In this document: in pieces, positions 61,299 through 64,000 of the stretch
How the letters are laid out: each line of letters opens with the position of its first letter
Position numbering within the stretch: position 1 is the stretch's first letter
Assembly: GCF_008360935.1 (NCBI RefSeq)
Contig: NZ_SRXO01000031.1
Coordinates: forward strand, 1-64,000
Source: Siccirubricoccus phaeus
GTDB taxonomy: Bacteria > Pseudomonadota > Alphaproteobacteria > Acetobacterales > Acetobacteraceae
Direction: 5' to 3'
DNA: 64,000 bases
Notes under the pieces: model-generated
Databases searched by the model: none
What the model was told of the DNA's origin: nothing
Seen by the model: the letters and a program-made list of their open reading frames with translations, nothing else
Position numbers and translations under genes: made by a program

Positions 61299-61775
61299 AG
61301 GCCGGGGCGGCGGGCCCAGCCGGGGGCGGCATGCCCTGCCCTTCGCCCCGGCGCCGCCCCCGGCCCCCTTCGCCCCGGCGCGGAGATCCGCGATGATCCG
61401 GTCGATGAAAGCGGATGGAGTAGCTGCCCCCCCTCGCCCCGGGCTGCCCGGCCCCGTGCCGCGACGGTGGCGGCAAGTTCGGCGGTCTTCCCCGCCACGG
61501 TTTGTGTCATAGTGCATCCGGAAGCGTGGCCGGGGAGGCGACAGGGCTGCCGCGCGGCCGGGCTGACGCCCGGGCGGCGGCAGGGCAGACCCCGACCCGG
61601 GCCGAAAGGGGTGGGGAGAACGGGCATGGCAGGGCAAGGCTTCAGCCGCTGTCCGGCGGCCTGGGGCAAGGCCGCCGGGGCCGGGCATGCGGCAGCGGCA
61701 GCGCCAGGGCCCTTCCGTCCGGCGGCGGAAGAAGCGCCGCGCCACGGGCTCCCCGGTCCGGGTGAGGGTGACAGC
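61299..61775. other. Gene-free region before the TRAP-type binding protein
   Basis: GC-rich sequence with no credible ORF. GTTTGTGTCATAGTGCATCC (about 61500-61519) is the only AT-richer patch and may be promoter of the following gene. I see no structural RNA. Confidence 0.35.
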
Positions 61776-62870
61776 ATGCCGCGCCAAGCCGCCATGCCCC
61801 CCGCCGCCAGGCACCACCTGTCCTGGCGCCCGCTCCTCCTCCTGCTCGCCTGCCTGTTCGGCACCCCGGCCGCGGGGGCGGAAGGGGAGGCGGAGCCGAT
61901 CACCGTGAAGGTCCTCGGCGGCCTGGCCGGCGTCAGCCAGTATGTCAGCTTCGAGGCCCCCTTCTGGACCTCCAAGGTGCCGGAGATCACCGGCGGGCGC
62001 ATCCGCGGCGAGATCGCCCCCTTCGACCGCAGCGGGGTACGCGGGCAGGAAACCCTGCAATTGCTCCGCCTCGGCGTGGTGCCCTTCGCTACCGCCCTGC
62101 TCGGCCTCTCCGCGGCCGACGAGCCGGAGCTGAACGCCATCGACCTGCCGGTGATGAGCCCGGACCAGGCGACGCTGCGGGAGACGGTCGCGCTCTACGA
62201 ACCGCGCATCAAGATGCTGCTGCGCAACCGCTACAATGTGGAATTGCTCGCCATCTACACCTACCCGGCGCAGGTCATGTTCTGCCAGCGGGCCTTCAGC
62301 GGCCTCGGCGACCTGGCCGGGCGGCGCATCCGCGTCTCCTCCGTCGCCCAGGCGGAGCTGGTGACCGGCCTTGGCGGCATTCCCATCCTGCTGCCCTTCG
62401 CCGAGATCGTCAGCGCCATGCGCGCCGGCATCGCCGAATGCGCCATCACCGGCACCCTCTCCGGCAACACCATCGGGCTGCATGAGATTACCACCCATGT
62501 CTCCCGGGTCGCGATCACCTGGGGCATCTCCCTCTTCGCCGCCAACCAGACCGCCTGGGCACGCATCTCGCCGGAGCTGCAGGCGAAGCTGCAGGCCGGG
62601 CTGCGCGAGCTGCAGGAGGAGATCTGGCAGGCGGCGGCGCGGGAGACGGAGGACGGCCTGCTCTGCAACGCCGGCGGCGAGGCCTGCCGCGGCGGCCGCC
62701 GCGGCCGCATGACCGTCGTGGAGGACAGCGCGGCCGACCGTGCGCTGCGCGCCCAATTGCTGCGCGACACGGTGCTGCCCATGTGGATCCAGCGCTGCGG
62801 CCCGGATTGCGCGGAGGCCTGGAACCGCTACATCGCCCCGGTGCGCGGCCTGCGCGCCGCGACGCACTGA
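61776..62870 (+). CDS. TRAP-transporter DctP-family solute-binding protein
   Basis: A 364-residue periplasmic binding protein. A signal peptide (WRPLLLLLACLFGTPAAGAEG) precedes the mature fold. The family landmarks are ARG-type residues in LAGRRIRVSSVAQAELVTGLGGIPILLPFAEIVSAMRAGIAECAITG (~185-230). It ends with an unusual Cys-containing C-terminal part (CNAGGEACRGGRRGR; QRCGPDCAEAW), whose four Cys could form disulfides. No DctQ or DctM genes follow. Instead a sensor gene begins 2 nt after the stop. ATG 61776 has GAGGGTG upstream; ATG 61794 is possible. Confidence 0.85.
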   Translation: MPRQAAMPPAARHHLSWRPLLLLLACLFGTPAAGAEGEAEPITVKVLGGLAGVSQYVSFEAPFWTSKVPEITGGRIRGEIAPFDRSGVRGQETLQLLRLGVVPFATALLGLSAADEPELNAIDLPVMSPDQATLRETVALYEPRIKMLLRNRYNVELLAIYTYPAQVMFCQRAFSGLGDLAGRRIRVSSVAQAELVTGLGGIPILLPFAEIVSAMRAGIAECAITGTLSGNTIGLHEITTHVSRVAITWGISLFAANQTAWARISPELQAKLQAGLRELQEEIWQAAARETEDGLLCNAGGEACRGGRRGRMTVVEDSAADRALRAQLLRDTVLPMWIQRCGPDCAEAWNRYIAPVRGLRAATH

Positions 62871-62872
62871 AC

Positions 62873-64000
62873 ATGCAGGCCCGCCGCCTCCGCCAGGCCA
62901 TCGCCGCCGCCACGGCGCTGATGCTGGCCGGGCTCGGCCTCGGCACCGCCCTATTGCTCGGCCGGATGCATGCGACGGCGGAGGAGAATGCGCGGCAGAC
63001 GGTGCAGCGCATCGCCCGGGTGGCGGAAAGCACCGTGAACCGCCAATTCCTCGCCGTGGACGGCATGCTGGCGGGGCTGCCCGCCATCCTTCGCCAGATG
63101 CGCAGCGATCCGGCGATGGACCAGGCTGCCGCAGCCCGTGTGCTGCGGGAGCTGAATTTCCAGAACTTCAATTTCCGCGACCTGGTGCTGGTGCGCCCGG
63201 ACGGCCGCCCCTGGGCCTCCGCCCTGCCCGCCTCCCGCAACCGCGAATTGCCCATCGAGCCGGAGCATCTGGCGGAGGCGCTGCAGCTCGGCGCCGCCGT
63301 CATCAGCGGGCCGGCACGCAACCCGCTGACGGGGGAATGGGCGCTGTTCCTGCTGCGCGCCGTCACGCTGTCCGAACTCGGACCGCTGATCGCCGTCGCC
63401 GAGGTGCCGCTGACCCTGGTCACCACCCTGCTCGGCCCGGTCGGCGAAGTGCCTGGAATCGTCATCAGCCTGGAGCGGGAGGACGGCACCATGCTGCTCC
63501 GCCTGCCGCATGACGAGCTGCTGATGGGCCGCCGGCTGGCCGAGACCGGTACTGGCCTGCCCTATGATGGCAGCGTGCTGGTGATGCATGGCGTAGCGCC
63601 GGGCCAGGGCAGCTTCGCCGCCGGCCGCCTCACCCTCTACAAGAACGTCCATATCTCGGTCAGCTACGCGCTGGAGGATGCCTTCGCCACCTTCAACCTG
63701 GACCGCCGGCGGGTGCTCGGCGCCGCCGCCGGCACGGCGGCCATGCTGCTGCTGCTGGCCCTGGCGCTGACCCTGGCGCTGCGGCAGCGGGAGAAGGTGG
63801 AGGCGGAGCGGGCCCAGGCGCGCGCCGTGCTGGAAAGCGCCATCGAGACCATGCCGGACGGCTTCGTCATGTACGATGCGACAGACCGGCTGGTGATCTG
63901 CAACCAGCGCTTCCGCGACCTCTACGCCATCAGCGCGCCCTTCATCCTGCCCGGCGCGCATTTCGAGGACATCATGCGGGAGGGGGCGCGGCGCGGCCAG
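62873..64000 (+). CDS. Cache-PAS sensor protein (5' part, probably a histidine kinase)
   Basis: 376 codons are visible to the window edge. A first TM helix (ALMLAGLGLGTALLLG, ~15-31) is followed by a periplasmic Cache-like sensing region (~35-275), a second TM helix (GAAAGTAAMLLLLALALTLAL, ~282-302) and a coiled linker (EAERAQARAVLESAIETMPD). A PAS domain begins DGFVMYDATDRLVICNQRFRDLY (~325-347). This layout is common in hybrid histidine kinases and diguanylate cyclases; the output domain lies beyond the window. The ATG is 2 nt after the DctP-type stop, so the two are co-translated and the binding protein may present ligand to this sensor. Confidence 0.83.
   Translation, partial: MQARRLRQAIAAATALMLAGLGLGTALLLGRMHATAEENARQTVQRIARVAESTVNRQFLAVDGMLAGLPAILRQMRSDPAMDQAAAARVLRELNFQNFNFRDLVLVRPDGRPWASALPASRNRELPIEPEHLAEALQLGAAVISGPARNPLTGEWALFLLRAVTLSELGPLIAVAEVPLTLVTTLLGPVGEVPGIVISLEREDGTMLLRLPHDELLMGRRLAETGTGLPYDGSVLVMHGVAPGQGSFAAGRLTLYKNVHISVSYALEDAFATFNLDRRRVLGAAAGTAAMLLLLALALTLALRQREKVEAERAQARAVLESAIETMPDGFVMYDATDRLVICNQRFRDLYAISAPFILPGAHFEDIMREGARRGQ

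Noticed and set aside
59922-62867. A 981-codon minus-strand ORF
   Set aside because: It runs antisense through two genes with strong homology on the plus strand and has no family features apart from the SDR remnant inside it.

Overview
The window is chromosomal DNA from a very GC-rich alphaproteobacterium. Gene content and codon use point to Acetobacteraceae, most likely a Roseomonas-like genus. The indications are a SUF-only Fe-S operon with SufT and SufU, many Bug/TRAP-type binding proteins, D-carbamoylase-type nitrilases, a Lys/Ala/Pro histone-H1-like protein and many GTG starts. This assignment is inference from gene content, since no rRNA or tRNA gene is visible. I called about 59 protein genes, one SDR pseudogene and several families of dispersed palindromic repeats.

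Layout. 1-4.6 kb: tail of a probable RNA helicase, glutaryl-CoA dehydrogenase, a DUF2721 membrane protein, a TrmA/RlmD-type RNA methyltransferase and a Tat-exported metallo-hydrolase. 4.8-12.1 kb (minus strand): a PagL-type lipid A deacylase and a complete operon sufR-B-C-D-S-U-T-A, with a palindrome filling the predicted promoter spacer. 12.3-18.8 kb (plus): hydrolase, SDR, NDP-forming acyl-CoA synthetase, VOC protein, nitroreductase and Nudix hydrolase. 18.9-22.1 kb (minus): two DMT transporters, a tightly coupled 45-codon ORF and an MBL hydrolase. 22.1-26.1 kb: a lipid-linked sugar locus (GT39-like membrane protein, methyltransferase, GtrB/ArnC-like GT2, EmrE-like protein). 26.2-30.8 kb (minus): enoyl-CoA hydratase, BisC-type molybdoenzyme and a Pta/Ptb-family acyltransferase.

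31.25-39.59 kb holds a giant gene encoding about 2,778 residues of an octapeptide repeat, organised in a higher-order unit of exactly 744 bp (31 octads) with no indels. 39.9-44.0 kb is a compact five-gene operon (RibD_C reductase, MDR dehydrogenase, PTPS/QueD-like protein with substituted catalytic residues, GT4 glycosyltransferase, methyltransferase). It looks like a pathway for a glycosylated, methylated pterin-like metabolite. 44.1-47.8 kb carries YbaN-like, cupin, OtnK, OtnC and NTF2-like genes. 47.9-48.4 kb is a histone-H1-like gene. 49.3-53.4 kb is a 2-methylcitrate synthase/dehydratase pair with a divergent LysR gene. 53.9-61.3 kb holds two paralogous D-carbamoylase-like amidohydrolases around DUF983, MocR, Bug, methyltransferase and SDR-remnant genes. 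61.8-64.0 kb is a TRAP-type binding protein followed after 2 nt by a Cache-PAS sensor that runs off the window.

The most unusual features are the hierarchical octapeptide gene, the pterin-glycoside-like operon with a degenerate PTPS, and a dispersed palindromic repeat family. That family normally sits just after stop codons, but one copy lies in frame inside the GT39-like membrane protein gene. A second repeat family supplies the C-terminal tail of the Nudix protein.
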